A DNA stretch of 64,000 nucleotides, taken from Limnohabitans sp. T6-5. GTDB taxonomy: Bacteria; Pseudomonadota; Gammaproteobacteria; Burkholderiales; Burkholderiaceae_C. The notes below the pieces were generated by a model. The model was not told the origin of the DNA and did not search any database. It saw nothing but the letters and a program-made list of their open reading frames with translations. The DNA lies in the NCBI RefSeq assembly GCF_003063315.1, contig NZ_NERV01000001.1:1054001-1118000 (forward strand), written 5' to 3'. Of the stretch, positions 24,593-33,773 are shown piece by piece; the stretch's first letter is position 1; each line of letters starts with the position of its first letter. Position numbers and translations under genes: made by a program.

Positions 24593-26175
24593 CAAATAAA
24601 GTTCACCAATACACCGATTACGGCCAACTGACTGAAATCGTGGCCGAGGTCTGCATCATCGGATCAGGATGCGGAGGCGCCACTGTGGCGCATCGACTGG
24701 CAGAGGCTGGCATGGATGTGGTCATTCTTGAAAAAGGCGGTTACTACCCTGCATCCACCTTTGACAACAGAGAACTCAACCAAGCCGGCAAAGTCGATGC
24801 TGAGCGTGATCTGTCCACAGATACCAACGGGTCCACCATGTTGACCTATGGTGAGTTGGTGGGAGGCACATCGGTTCATTACTGGGCCGACAGTTATCGA
24901 ACCCCCGCAGACCGTCTTGAATTGTGGCGAACACGCTATGGCATGACAGGTCACAGCGCAGAAGTGCTTGATCCAATTTTTGCGGATATCGAAAAGCGTC
25001 ATCACATCGAGGAAGCTGAGCCCTTTCGTTACAACCGCATGAACCAGTTGTTCAAGGAAGCTGTCGATGCCCTTGGCTGGGAAAGTGCCCCCATCAAACA
25101 AGCCCGAAAGGGCTGCGCTGGTTCGGGCCATTGCATGCAAGGTTGCGCCATTGATGCCAAGCAAAGTCAATTGGTCACCAACATCCCTTCTTCCATGGCT
25201 TTGGGTGCAAGGGTCTACGCAGACCTGAAAGCCGAAGACTTTGTGTTTGAGGGCCATCACATCACGCAACTGAATGCGCAGGTAATTGATCGCGCCCGGA
25301 ATCGACCCAGCGGCCAAAAGATCACCGTCAAAGCCAAGCATTTTGTGGTGGCAGCAGGCGGCTTCAATTCACCCGCATTTTTACTGGCACAACCTCGGCT
25401 GCGTGACACATTGCCCGCATTGGGCAAGCATTTCGGCATGAATCCCTGCACCTACGCGCACGGCCTCTACGATGAACCGATCATCTTGTGGCGCAACATA
25501 CCTGCAGCCTATGGCGTTGAAGGTTTCCGCCAAGCCCGCTACGACGCGAAAGGACAATACATTGAAGGGGGGTATTTGCTGGTACCGGATCAAATTCAAC
25601 CGGCTCTGATGGCTTACACCATCCCGGGCTTTGATGACGGTGCGGCTGAATGGATGGAAAAGCTGCCCAATGTAGGGGGCGCCATTGGCTGGCTGGATGA
25701 CCACCCGGATGAGTTGGGAGAAATGAAACTGGACAGCAACGGCGTTCGGCAAATTCACTACCCATACGGACCCACAACCCAAAAAATGTTGCGTGACTTG
25801 ATGAAAAAAGCCGCCATTGTGAATTTCAAGGCAGGCGCCAGAAAAGTCATGCTCGGTGATTTGAAGCGAACCACGCTGACATCCCTGTCGGAACTGGACC
25901 GCATTGACAGCATCGAGATCAAGCCTGGCAGCTTGACGCTGGTTGCACCTCACCCATTTGGCGGTTGCCGCATGGGGCCAGACCCCAAAACGTCCGTCAC
26001 CGACTCCAATCACCGGGTGCATGGCGTCGACAATCTTTTTGTCGCCGATCCATCTGTTTTCCCGACAGGCCCCTCTGTCGATCCAAGTGTCACGATCATG
26101 GCCTTCAGCTACATCGCAGCTGAACAGATCGCACAAGCCATGGGTAAAAAAACACTCCCTGTCAAGACCTCCTGA
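24589..26175 (+). CDS. GMC-family alcohol oxidoreductase (FAD)
   Basis: The 528-residue flavoprotein has the FAD-binding Rossmann motif IIGSGCGGATVAHRL near residue 23, the GELVGGTSVHYWAD segment, a Cys-rich GCAGSGHCMQGCAIDAK patch, and the C-terminal active-site region HPFGGCRMGPD and VADPSVFPTGPSVDPS. It should oxidise an alcohol group and pass electrons to a quinone or cytochrome through the small subunit encoded just upstream. The natural substrate is unknown; terpene, sterol-side-chain or long-chain alcohols are handled by related enzymes. Confidence 0.87.
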   Translation: MTNKVHQYTDYGQLTEIVAEVCIIGSGCGGATVAHRLAEAGMDVVILEKGGYYPASTFDNRELNQAGKVDAERDLSTDTNGSTMLTYGELVGGTSVHYWADSYRTPADRLELWRTRYGMTGHSAEVLDPIFADIEKRHHIEEAEPFRYNRMNQLFKEAVDALGWESAPIKQARKGCAGSGHCMQGCAIDAKQSQLVTNIPSSMALGARVYADLKAEDFVFEGHHITQLNAQVIDRARNRPSGQKITVKAKHFVVAAGGFNSPAFLLAQPRLRDTLPALGKHFGMNPCTYAHGLYDEPIILWRNIPAAYGVEGFRQARYDAKGQYIEGGYLLVPDQIQPALMAYTIPGFDDGAAEWMEKLPNVGGAIGWLDDHPDELGEMKLDSNGVRQIHYPYGPTTQKMLRDLMKKAAIVNFKAGARKVMLGDLKRTTLTSLSELDRIDSIEIKPGSLTLVAPHPFGGCRMGPDPKTSVTDSNHRVHGVDNLFVADPSVFPTGPSVDPSVTIMAFSYIAAEQIAQAMGKKTLPVKTS

Positions 26176-26221
26176 TGTGCGCCTGTTTCTCGTTGAATCG
26201 GCTCAGGATTGGCGAGTCAAA

Positions 26222-26272
26222 CCGATTAACATCGACTGGATGAGGCTTTGGTGACCTCGTGCCGTTAATCGG
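26222..26272. repeat. Inverted repeat between GMC and acyl-CoA ligase genes
   Basis: CCGATTAAC at 26222-26230 and GTTAATCGG at 26264-26272 are perfect 9-bp inverted repeats 33 bp apart. They lie in the 196-bp gap before the ligase gene. Just downstream GCCCC and GGGGC bracket a 12-nt loop. The role, whether operator, terminator or mobile remnant, is not clear. Confidence 0.4.
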
Positions 26273-26371
26273 CTGTTGACCGTCATGCCCCTGGACTCAT
26301 GCCGGGGCTGAAGCGGCCGACCTAAGAGCAACGCTGATCTGCAATCATTTGAAAATTTTGGAAACAAAACC

Positions 26372-27994
26372 ATGACCACATCCGGCCTCATGATGAACCG
26401 CCCTTTGCTCATTTCGGGCATCCTCGAACACGGCGCGGCCCAATTCGGCGACCAGGAAATCGTCTCGCGCGAGACCCACGGCCCACTGCACCGCACCACC
26501 TATGCCGAGACCGCGAGGCGGGCGCGGCAGCTGGCCAACGCTTTGGCCCAGATGGGCCTGAAAGCAGGCAGCGCGGTTGGCTCCATCGCCTGGAACAACC
26601 ACCGCCACCTGGAAGCGTATTACGCCGTTTCGGGCAGCGGCATGGTCATGCACACCTGCAACCCGCGCCTGCACCCCCAGCAACTGATCTATGTGATCAA
26701 CCACGCCGAAGACGAGGTGGTGCTGTTTGACGCCACCTTTGCGCCCCTGGTCAAAGGCATTGCTGCGCATTGCCCCAAAGTGCGCGCCTGGGTCTGCCTG
26801 GCCGATGCGGCCAACACGCCCGCCATCGAGGGCGTGGCCAATGTGATGAATTACGAAGGCCTGATCACCGGGCACAGCGACAGCTTCGATTGGCCCGAGC
26901 TGGACGAGCAAACCGGCGCAGCGCTGTGCTACACCTCGGGCACCACCGGCAACCCCAAAGGCGTGCTGTACACCCAACGCGCCATCGTGATGAACGCGAC
27001 CACCGCCTGCCTGCCCGATGTGCTGGGCTTGTCCACGCAAGAAACTGTTCTGCCCGTGGTGCCCATGTTCCACATCAACGCCTGGTGCATCCCCTACGCC
27101 GCGCTGGTGGCGGGCACCAAGCTGGTCTTGCCTGGTCCCAAGCTCGACGGTCCGAGTTTGTTCGAGTTGATGGACACAGAGCAGGTCACCATCAGCGCAG
27201 GCGTGCCCACCATCTGGATGGGCTTGATCCAGCACGTCGAACAAAACAACTTGCGCTTTGCCCACATGAAACGCACTTGCGTGGGCGGCTCGGCCATGCC
27301 CATGGCCCTGATCGCCAAGTTCATGGACAACTATGGCGTGGAAGTGCGCCACGGCTGGGGCATGACCGAGACCACCGCGGTGGCCACCATGAGCAACCTG
27401 GGCCGCGCCGACCGCTTGCGCCCCGCCGCCGAGCAGCACGCCATCGTGGCCAAGCAGGGCAAAACCGTCTCAGGCATCGAGATCAAAGTGGTCGATGAGA
27501 ACGGTGTCACGCTGCCCCGCGACGGCACCTCCCAAGGCGAGCTGATGGTGCGCGGCCAGTGGATCGTGGAGCGCTATTTCAAGGCCGAGAAAACTGCGCT
27601 GGTCGACGGCTGGTTCCCCACGGGTGACATCGCCACCATCGACGCGCACGGCACCATGCAGATCCGCGACCGCACCAAAGACGTCATCAAAACCGGTGGC
27701 GAATGGATCAGCTCGATCGACCTGGAAAACGCTGCTGTGGGTCACCCCGCTGTGGCCATGGCCGCCGTCATTGGCGTCAAGCACCCCAAGTGGGACGAGC
27801 GTCCATTGCTGTTCATCGTGCGCAAACCGGGCCAAGCCGTCGAGAAGCAAGAGATCCTCGACTACTTGGCCACCCAAGTCGCCAAGTGGTGGGTGCCAGA
27901 CGATGTGGTCTTTCTCGAATCCCTGCCCGTGGGCGGTACAGGTAAGGTTCAAAAGAACGACTTGCGCAAGGACTACGGCGGCGTGTTCAGCTGA
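26372..27994 (+). CDS. AMP-dependent fatty acyl-CoA ligase
   Basis: The 540-residue enzyme has the adenylate-forming motifs in order: [18 protein letters not shown] (P-loop), [40 protein letters not shown] and, near the end, [12 protein letters not shown] with the catalytic Lys. It is most like medium-chain acyl-CoA synthetases of the AlkK kind. It would activate the acid produced by the aldehyde dehydrogenase for beta-oxidation. It follows the GMC gene after 196 bp, so it may have its own promoter. Confidence 0.88.
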   Translation: MTTSGLMMNRPLLISGILEHGAAQFGDQEIVSRETHGPLHRTTYAETARRARQLANALAQMGLKAGSAVGSIAWNNHRHLEAYYAVSGSGMVMHTCNPRLHPQQLIYVINHAEDEVVLFDATFAPLVKGIAAHCPKVRAWVCLADAANTPAIEGVANVMNYEGLITGHSDSFDWPELDEQTGAALCYTSGTTGNPKGVLYTQRAIVMNATTACLPDVLGLSTQETVLPVVPMFHINAWCIPYAALVAGTKLVLPGPKLDGPSLFELMDTEQVTISAGVPTIWMGLIQHVEQNNLRFAHMKRTCVGGSAMPMALIAKFMDNYGVEVRHGWGMTETTAVATMSNLGRADRLRPAAEQHAIVAKQGKTVSGIEIKVVDENGVTLPRDGTSQGELMVRGQWIVERYFKAEKTALVDGWFPTGDIATIDAHGTMQIRDRTKDVIKTGGEWISSIDLENAAVGHPAVAMAAVIGVKHPKWDERPLLFIVRKPGQAVEKQEILDYLATQVAKWWVPDDVVFLESLPVGGTGKVQKNDLRKDYGGVFS

Positions 27995-28021
27995 TCACGC
28001 CTTGTTGAGCAAGGTTGTGCC

Positions 28022-28098
28022 CTGTGGGAGCCCCGCCCTCGGGGCGATCAGTGGTGATCTCATGGGCTTGATCGCGGCGAGGGCGCCGCTCCTACAGA
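28022..28098. repeat. REP-like inverted pair A1
   Basis: Two arms face each other in the gap between the ligase and GST genes. The left starts CTGTGGGAGCCCCG and the right, on the other strand, CTGTAGGAGCGGCG; over 29 positions 24 match. Each arm folds on itself as a 6-bp stem around CCCT (GCCCCG/CGGGGC and GCGGCG/CGCCGC), and the mismatches keep the pairing. This is the layout of bacterial REP/BIME elements. It may also serve as transcription terminator for the convergent genes. Confidence 0.6.
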
Positions 28099-28142
28099 GG
28101 CGCGCCTGAAACAATCATCAGCACTTAGCCTCAGCCTGCGGC

Positions 28143-28763
28143 TCAAACTTTGGCGCTTGGCCGATCGTTCATGCGGTCGCGCCAGCCCTGCAAGGCGTGC
28201 ATGCCCTCGTCGCCGGGCACGAACTTCATCAGGCCGCGCGCAAATTCCAGCGCGCAAAACGCGGTGATGTCGGCGATGGTGAAGCGCTCGCCCGCGATGA
28301 AGGGCTGGCTTTGCAGGCTTTGGTCAAACCAGCGGGCGACCTCGCGCACCTTCTCGGCCTGCGAACGGCCAAATTCGGCGAACTGCGGTTTTTCCAACGC
28401 TGCCAAACCCGGGTGGCTGTGTCGGATCGCGTTGGCGATGCCACCCAGCAGATACAGCTCCACACGTCGGTCGGCCATCTCGATGAAGCCACGCTCGTCG
28501 CCGTCCACGCCCATCAGGTTGGGCGCGGGGTAACGGCCTTCCAGCAAGGTGCAGATCGCCCGCGTCTCGGTGATCACGCGGCCGTCGTCCAGCTCCAGCG
28601 CAGGCACTTTGGCCAGCGGGCTTTTGGCCAGGTACTCGGGCTGACGGTGCTCGCCGCCGTTCAGGTCCATGTTGACCATCTCGATGTTCGTGATGTTTTT
28701 CTCAACCAGGAACATCAGCACCCGGCGGGGGCTGGGGGCGCGGTGGGCGGTGTAGAGCTTCAT
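28143..28763 (-). CDS. Glutathione S-transferase, first of pair
   Basis: The 206-residue protein has the N-terminal thioredoxin-like GST domain ([45 protein letters not shown], with the cis-proline and glutathione-binding Glu-Thr) and an all-helical C-terminal domain. It should conjugate or reduce with glutathione. It overlaps the upstream GST gene by four bases (ATGA) and is the downstream gene of that pair. The substrate is unknown; the pair is next to, but runs against, the catabolic locus. Confidence 0.86.
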   Translation of the reverse strand: MKLYTAHRAPSPRRVLMFLVEKNITNIEMVNMDLNGGEHRQPEYLAKSPLAKVPALELDDGRVITETRAICTLLEGRYPAPNLMGVDGDERGFIEMADRRVELYLLGGIANAIRHSHPGLAALEKPQFAEFGRSQAEKVREVARWFDQSLQSQPFIAGERFTIADITAFCALEFARGLMKFVPGDEGMHALQGWRDRMNDRPSAKV

Positions 28764-29482
28764 GGCTTATCCTTGCTGGCGGCGCTTTGGTTTTGGCCCA
28801 TCTCGACCATCTTGCGGGCCTCTTCAGAAAACTTCTTGGCGGCATCGTCGCCGTCTTTGGTCAAATTGATGCGCGACGGTGGCGCTTCGATGCCGCGCAG
28901 CACCGCAGGGCGCTGCCGAATCGCATCGAGCCAGCGCTTGAGGTGCGGCAGGTCATCCACTTCGACACCCGACCAGCGGTGCGTGCGCACCCAAGCCCAG
29001 TTGGCGATGTCGGCGATCGAATAGTCACCCGCCAGGTATTCGTGGTCTTTCAGGTGGCTGTCGAGCACCGTGAACAGGCGCTTGCTCTCGCCTTGGTAGC
29101 GGTCGATCGCGGGCTGGATCTTTTCCGGAAAGTAGCGAAAGAACACATTGGCCTGCCCCATCATCGGCCCGATGCCGCCCATCTGGAACATCAGCCACTG
29201 CAGCACACGCGAACGGCCCTTGGCATCGGTGGGCATGAGCTGGCCGGTTTTTTCGGCGAGGTAAATCAGACAAGCACCCGACTCGAACACCGCAAAGTCA
29301 TCAGCCTCACGGTCCACGATGGCGGGGATGCGGCCATTGGGGCAGATGGCCAAAAAGTCAGGCAGCTTTTGCTCGCCCTTGGACAGGTCCAGCACCTTGA
29401 GCGTGTAAGGCAGCGCCAGCTCTTCGAGCGCGATGGAGACTTTGTGCCCGTTGGGCGTGGCGGCGGTGTAGAGGTCGATCAT
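28760..29482 (-). CDS. Glutathione S-transferase, second of pair (YfcG/YghU-like)
   Basis: The 240-residue protein has a GST N-domain of the Nu/Ure2p-like branch: [33 protein letters not shown] and [13 protein letters not shown]. The C-domain ends in a charged tail rich in Lys and Glu, which is unusual. Nu-class members such as YfcG have disulfide reductase activity. It is first in the two-gene operon with the GST at 28143. Confidence 0.85.
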   Translation of the reverse strand: MIDLYTAATPNGHKVSIALEELALPYTLKVLDLSKGEQKLPDFLAICPNGRIPAIVDREADDFAVFESGACLIYLAEKTGQLMPTDAKGRSRVLQWLMFQMGGIGPMMGQANVFFRYFPEKIQPAIDRYQGESKRLFTVLDSHLKDHEYLAGDYSIADIANWAWVRTHRWSGVEVDDLPHLKRWLDAIRQRPAVLRGIEAPPSRINLTKDGDDAAKKFSEEARKMVEMGQNQSAASKDKP

Positions 29483-29573
29483 GGGGGAAGGCTAACAGGT
29501 AGGCCCAGGCCATGCCAGCGCTTGCTGCCACCTGCAAGACAGGTGGCCCCATGAATCACAACTGTACGAACGC

Positions 29574-30230
29574 TTAAAAGCGGTAGGACACGCCCAGCGT
29601 CACCTGAGGCAACACGTTCAATTTGGACACGCTTTTTCGCACATCGGCCAGCTCCTTGTCCACATCGGCCTGAGGCACATTGGCCAACTGACCCGTACGC
29701 GTTTCGGTGACGCTGAAGCTGCCAATGATCACACCAATATCCGAATGGAAACCCCAGCCCTTTTGGGTGGATTGGTGGCCAAATCCAAAGCCGATATAGG
29801 GTGTGGTGCTGGGCATTTTGACTTGCACGTTCATGCTGTCGCCAGCCACCAGCGTGTGGGGACTACCATTGATGTCCACAGTCTGACCGCTCGTATTGGC
29901 CATCAGATTGAATTTCAACTGGTTGAACGTGACGCCGGTGGTCAACCTGAAGGAGCCCTGAAAGGGGAACCAATCAGCCAGCAAAGCGGTACGGCTCAGA
30001 TCAATGTTTGCCTTGTAATCCGTTCCCGACTGGTTGTTTGTTTTTTCGATATTGCCCATGGTCATGTAATCGGCTCGCACATTAAAGGACGAGTTCAGGG
30101 CATGCGAGTAACCCAGCTGGACACCAAACAAACCAGCCCCTGCATAAACCTCCTGAGCTTGTGCTGCATGCATGGAAACACCCAAACCCAGCGCAGCAGC
30201 GACAACGGCTGCAATTCGACTCTGCTTCAT
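29574..30230 (-). CDS. Outer-membrane beta-barrel protein
   Basis: The 218-residue protein has a signal peptide (AAVVAAALGLGVSMHAAQAQ) and a succession of amphipathic strands with alternating polar and aromatic residues, ending in VTLGVSYRF, the C-terminal Phe signal of Omp insertion. It is a small 8-stranded type barrel; no closer family was recognised. The surrounding gap of 91 bp to the GST operon and 715 bp upstream suggests it is transcribed alone. Confidence 0.72.
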   Translation of the reverse strand: MKQSRIAAVVAAALGLGVSMHAAQAQEVYAGAGLFGVQLGYSHALNSSFNVRADYMTMGNIEKTNNQSGTDYKANIDLSRTALLADWFPFQGSFRLTTGVTFNQLKFNLMANTSGQTVDINGSPHTLVAGDSMNVQVKMPSTTPYIGFGFGHQSTQKGWGFHSDIGVIIGSFSVTETRTGQLANVPQADVDKELADVRKSVSKLNVLPQVTLGVSYRF

Positions 30231-30471
30231 AAGAACCCCCTGTTAAAAGCATTCAATAATACACAAATGAATACCTAATATTTCAATAAATGTCCATTTT
30301 CCATTACATATTGCGTACTTGGTTTCAAAACTGCACCTGTTCGATCGTGGCTGTGTTGGGCCTGTTCCCTGCAGGCGGCCAGATCGTCTCGCGCCATGGG
30401 AAATATTGATCCGGCCCTGTGAAATTTGCAGGACCCATGTGTTTGTCAGCCATGCGCTTATTTTTGTTGCC

Positions 30472-30547
30472 GTAGGAGCCCACCCCCTGTGTTCGATGGC
30501 TTGCAGGGCGTGTGCCACGCCCATCGCCCACAGGTGTGGGCTCCTAC
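30472..30547. repeat. REP-like inverted pair A2
   Basis: The left arm starts GTAGGAGCCCACCCCCTGTG and the right arm, on the opposite strand, GTAGGAGCCCACACCTGTGG, so the first 12 bases match exactly. CGATGG ends both arms. The right arm folds as CCCACA/TGTGGG. The GTAGGAGC start is shared with the pair at 28022, so both belong to one REP-like family. Confidence 0.6.
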
Positions 30548-30659
30548 AAAAATCCAGCCATCGCCTGTTACTCAACACCTCAATGGGCTGGATCACTCGT
30601 CAAATTGACTCACTTTCGGCTCACATTTCACATCCATGATGAGACACATCAAGGTGGGT

Positions 30660-30816
30660 CACTTGGTAGAATTTGCTTTAAACGGTTCGAGAGCGAGTGA
30701 GTAAACGAACCAGCCGCCTACACCAACACAGGTCTGCATACCAGCATGGGAAACGGAAGCTCGCAAGATTTTTGGCAACAAGAATCAAGAAGAAGGCCTT
30801 GAGGGCCTTTTTTCTT
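30660..30816 (+). ncRNA. Possible small RNA ending in an intrinsic terminator
   Basis: This stretch has no gene but shows a stem GGTTCG/CGAACC at about 30680-30707 and ends in the terminator at 30793-30815. TAGAAT just upstream (about 30667) would serve as a -10 element, but I find no good -35. The call rests on structure only and matches no RNA family I know. Confidence 0.25.
30793..30815 (+). terminator. Intrinsic terminator in the intergenic stretch
   Basis: AAGGCC, a short loop, and GGCCTT followed by a run of Ts form a typical rho-independent terminator reading rightward. No annotated plus-strand gene precedes it within 2.8 kb, hence the small-RNA suggestion. Confidence 0.6.
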
Positions 30817-30945
30817 TTCACCACACCAAGTTCTGAACCTGCATCAATTTTTCAGGCATGGGCGCCAGACCGAATCAACACTGCGCTGCATCCATTCATG
30901 CCCGACCACCCCAGCTCGCATTGAATCGCCTGTTGCAGTTTCAAA

Positions 30946-31269
30946 TCAGGGCTGCATAACCACGTAGGCCGCTTCGATGTTCGCGTGGAACGCCTGTGGC
31001 AAGCGCGACCACACATGCACGTCCACCAACATGGGAAGCTCGCTGTCTTGCAGGGCAAGTTTCAGCGCATCCCAACCTGGCACGTCCAGGGTCAGGTCTG
31101 CCCGGTTGCGCAGAACCAAGTCCAGGTCACTGCCTTCGTGGGACTGGCCTCTGACACGGCTGCCATAAGCCCATACTTGTGCCTGTGGCGTGTGTTGGGT
31201 CAGCAAGGTTTGCAGCATGTGACGGTGGCGCTCAGACAAGTCGAGCGCAGCCAAATCAAGCGCTGGCAT
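30946..31269 (-). CDS. MNT-type nucleotidyltransferase antitoxin
   Basis: The 107-residue protein has the minimal nucleotidyltransferase signature VWAYGSRVRGQSHEGSDLDLVL, that is GS-x-x-x-G and the metal-binding Asp pair. In HEPN/MNT toxin-antitoxin modules this protein silences the HEPN RNase by adding AMP to it. The ATG at 31269 gives the usual length; its start lies inside the 3' end of the upstream HEPN gene, an overlap of 14 bp. Confidence 0.83.
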   Translation of the reverse strand: MPALDLAALDLSERHRHMLQTLLTQHTPQAQVWAYGSRVRGQSHEGSDLDLVLRNRADLTLDVPGWDALKLALQDSELPMLVDVHVWSRLPQAFHANIEAAYVVMQP

Positions 31270-31690
31270 CAAACACCTTTTGTAAGGCCAGCGCCAAATT
31301 GCGCACATCGTGCAAATACGCAGGCAACAGCTGCAGCGTGTCGTTGGCGAAACCCGCGCCGTAGTCGTGCGCCGTGCTGTTTCGGTTGGCGCGATAGGCC
31401 AGCCAGCGTTCCACCTCGGCGCTGGTCAAAACGCCATGTTTGCCTGCGTGGCGCAACACATCGTTGAACACCCAGGCATCTACGGTGCGCGGTGAGGCCT
31501 CAAACGCCTTGAGGGCCTTTCGCAACAGTTTGCCTGCCGTTTCCAACGACAACTCAAAGCTTTTGATGGCAGCGTTGCGGTACAGGTCAAACAACACGCC
31601 ATGTGTGGATTCAGGGTGCTGCTCGATCGCAAGCAGGGCTTGCTCCAAGGTGTCACACCTTCTGTAGAGGTGTTCCACACTCAAAGTCAT
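31256..31690 (-). CDS. HEPN-domain toxin (nucleotidyltransferase substrate-binding family)
   Basis: The 144-residue all-helical protein has the HEPN RNase motif RNSTAH (R-x4-H), followed by Tyr two residues on (HDY), the residue that MNT antitoxins AMPylate in related pairs. It lies directly before the MNT gene and overlaps it by 14 bp. It belongs to the HI0074/HepT-like branch that cuts RNA when freed from the antitoxin. Confidence 0.83.
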   Translation of the reverse strand: MTLSVEHLYRRCDTLEQALLAIEQHPESTHGVLFDLYRNAAIKSFELSLETAGKLLRKALKAFEASPRTVDAWVFNDVLRHAGKHGVLTSAEVERWLAYRANRNSTAHDYGAGFANDTLQLLPAYLHDVRNLALALQKVFDASA

Positions 31691-31717
31691 GGCTTGTTTC
31701 TGTTGGCGCTTGCTGGT

Positions 31718-32560
31718 TCAGCCCTTGGCCGCTTCCAGCATGTCCCGTGTCTGCATGGCCACCTTGCGCGCCGCAGCTTCAAAGTCTTCCCCGCTCGATG
31801 CATACAACACCGCACGCGATGAATTGACGATGATGGCCCCTGCGCTGGAGCCGTCGGCATTCGCACGCCAGCCGGCCTTGACTGTGGCCACGGCGTCGCC
31901 GCCTTGTGCGCCCACACCGGGAATCAGCAGGGGCACGGTGGGGGCGATTTCGCGCACGCGCTCGATTTCTGCGGGATAGGTCGCGCCCACCACCAGGCCC
32001 AGTTGGCCGTTCAGGTTCCAGGGGCCTTGGGCCAGTTGGGCAATGTGTTCGTACACACGGGGTTGGCCATCCACCGACGCGAGGCGTTGGTTTTGCAGGT
32101 CGTCACCGCCGGGGTTGGAGGTGCGGCAGAGCAAAAACGCGCCTTTGCCGTGGTACTTGAGGTAGGGGGCCACCGAGTCCCAGCCCATGAAGGGCGAGAG
32201 GGTCACGGCGTCGGCGCCGTAGCGCTCAAAAGCCTCTTTGGCGTATTGCTCGGCGGTGCTGCCGATGTCGCCGCGCTTGGCATCCAGGATGATGGGCACA
32301 TGGGGGGCCACGCGGCGCATGTGTTCCATCAGGCGTTCGAGCTGGCCTTCGGCGCGGTGCGCGGCAAAGTAGGCAATTTGGGGTTTGAAGCTGCTGACCA
32401 GGTCGGCCGTGGCGTCGACGATGCGGGCGCAAAAGTCGTAGATCTTGTTGGCGTCGCCCTTCATGCCCGCAGGGAACTTGGTGGGTTCGGGGTCCAGGCC
32501 CACACAAAGCATGGAGCCGTTTTGGCGCTCGGCGGTGCGCAACATGTCGAGGAAGGTCAT
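31718..32560 (-). CDS. pyrF: Orotidine 5'-phosphate decarboxylase
   Basis: The 280-residue enzyme makes UMP from OMP, the last step of de novo pyrimidine synthesis. It is of the longer type 2 PyrF family: [15 protein letters not shown] at the N-terminus, the catalytic lysine and aspartates in [28 protein letters not shown] and the phosphate-binding [12 protein letters not shown]. It is 27 bp downstream of no partner; the HEPN gene that follows on the same strand is unrelated. Confidence 0.95.
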   Translation of the reverse strand: MTFLDMLRTAERQNGSMLCVGLDPEPTKFPAGMKGDANKIYDFCARIVDATADLVSSFKPQIAYFAAHRAEGQLERLMEHMRRVAPHVPIILDAKRGDIGSTAEQYAKEAFERYGADAVTLSPFMGWDSVAPYLKYHGKGAFLLCRTSNPGGDDLQNQRLASVDGQPRVYEHIAQLAQGPWNLNGQLGLVVGATYPAEIERVREIAPTVPLLIPGVGAQGGDAVATVKAGWRANADGSSAGAIIVNSSRAVLYASSGEDFEAAARKVAMQTRDMLEAAKG

Positions 32561-32611
32561 GCGGGGATTTTAAGGGTCCGGGAGAGGACCACTTTTCTGG
32601 CTTACGGACAA

Positions 32612-32681
32612 GATGTCGGACTCTTCGCGTGCCGACCTACGGAAGCGGTGTCTTGTAGGTCGGTGGTCGAAGACCCCGACA
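32612..32681. repeat. REP-like inverted pair B1
   Basis: TGTAGGTCGGTGGTCGAAGA at 32654 continues into CCCCGACA. An inverted copy, GTAGGTCGGCACGCGAAGAG on the minus strand, ends at 32612. They sit in the gap between pyrF and lpxC. The same core, TGTAGGTCGG followed by TCGAAGACCCCGAC, recurs at 62882, so this is a dispersed family different from the GTAGGAGC pairs. Confidence 0.6.
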
Positions 32682-32710
32682 TGGCGCTTGTAAAGGCCGC
32701 TTGTCGGGAT

Positions 32711-33634
32711 TTACCAGGCCGGTTGCAGAGCCGCAAAACCTTTAGGGGCCTGGCTGGATTTGTCGAACGTCACCACTTCGTAGGCATCGGGTTGGGACAG
32801 CAACTCGCGCAGCAGCAGGTTGTTCATGGCGTGCCCCGAGCGGAATGCGCTGTAGGCGGCCAGCAAGGGTTTGCCCACGATGTACAAGTCACCCATGGCG
32901 TCGAGGATTTTGTGTTTGACGAATTCATCGTCGTAACGCAATCCGTCTGAGTTGAGCACTTTGTAGTCGTCCATGACGATGGCGTTGTCCAGGCCGCCAC
33001 CCAGGGCCAGGCCGTTGGCGCGCAGCATTTCCACATCTTTGGTGAAGCCGAAGGTGCGGGCTCGGGCGATGTCCCGGGCATAGACGCCTTCAGACATGTC
33101 AAATACGACTTGCTGACCCGTGGAGTCCACAGCGGGGTGATGAAAGTCGATTTCAAAGCTCAGTTTGTAGCCGTGATAGGGCTCCAGGCGCGCCCACTTG
33201 ATGTTTTCGCCGGTACCCTCACTGACCTGCACCGTCTTGAGCAGGCGGATAAAGCGTTTGGGGGTCTGTTGTTCTACGATGCCCGCGCTTTGCAGCAAGA
33301 ACACAAATGAGGCGGCCGACCCGTCCAGAATGGGCACCTCTTCGGCAGTGATGTCGACATACAGATTGTCAATGCCCAAGCCTGCACAGGCCGACATCAG
33401 ATGCTCCACCGTGTACACCTTGGCCTGGCCCACTGAAATCGTGGAAGCCAGTCGGGTGTCGGTGACCGACTCGGCCCTGACCGGAATGTCCACCGGTTCA
33501 GGCAAATCGATACGGCGAAACACGATGCCCGTGTCGGGCGGCGCAGGCCGCAGCGTCAACTCGACCCGTTGGCCACTGTGCAAACCCACGCCGACGGCCT
33601 GGGTCAAGGATTTAAGGGTACGTTGAGCGAGCAT
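32711..33634 (-). CDS. lpxC: UDP-3-O-acyl-N-acetylglucosamine deacetylase
   Basis: The 307-residue zinc enzyme carries out the committed step of lipid A synthesis. It has the N-terminal [18 protein letters not shown], the zinc His of [18 protein letters not shown], and [18 protein letters not shown] with the metal-binding HKxLD and Asp, and [16 protein letters not shown] with the catalytic His. Position at the distal end of the dcw cluster after ftsZ is standard in proteobacteria. A hairpin terminator lies between ftsZ and this gene, so its expression may be partly separate. Confidence 0.96.
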   Translation of the reverse strand: MLAQRTLKSLTQAVGVGLHSGQRVELTLRPAPPDTGIVFRRIDLPEPVDIPVRAESVTDTRLASTISVGQAKVYTVEHLMSACAGLGIDNLYVDITAEEVPILDGSAASFVFLLQSAGIVEQQTPKRFIRLLKTVQVSEGTGENIKWARLEPYHGYKLSFEIDFHHPAVDSTGQQVVFDMSEGVYARDIARARTFGFTKDVEMLRANGLALGGGLDNAIVMDDYKVLNSDGLRYDDEFVKHKILDAMGDLYIVGKPLLAAYSAFRSGHAMNNLLLRELLSQPDAYEVVTFDKSSQAPKGFAALQPAW

Positions 33635-33712
33635 GTTTGAATTTTAATTGGCAAGGCTTTGTGTCGTCCTGACAAGGTATAGGCTGATATCAGCCCCCGC
33701 GCCACATAAAAA

Positions 33713-33745
33713 TGAGGCCTGACAGGCCAAGCCTGTCAGGCCTCA
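33713..33745 (-). terminator. Terminator after ftsZ
   Basis: A perfect 15-bp inverted repeat, TGAGGCCTGACAGGC with its complement, has a 3-nt loop. On the minus strand it is followed by TTTTTA, so it is an intrinsic terminator of the ftsZ transcript, 28 bp after the stop codon. Confidence 0.85.
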
Positions 33746-33773
33746 AAGCACCTGTGACCGACAGATCAGGTCA

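Larger units (their letters stand above)
30231..30945. other. Intergenic stretch of 715 bp with REP pair and possible small RNA
   Basis: No protein-coding gene is supported here: the open frames are short, overlap each other and show no family pattern. The stretch starts with the AT-rich promoter region of the outer-membrane protein, then has a REP-like pair (30472-30547), a hairpin and a strong terminator (30793-30815). The right 130 bp hold nothing I recognise. Confidence 0.7.
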
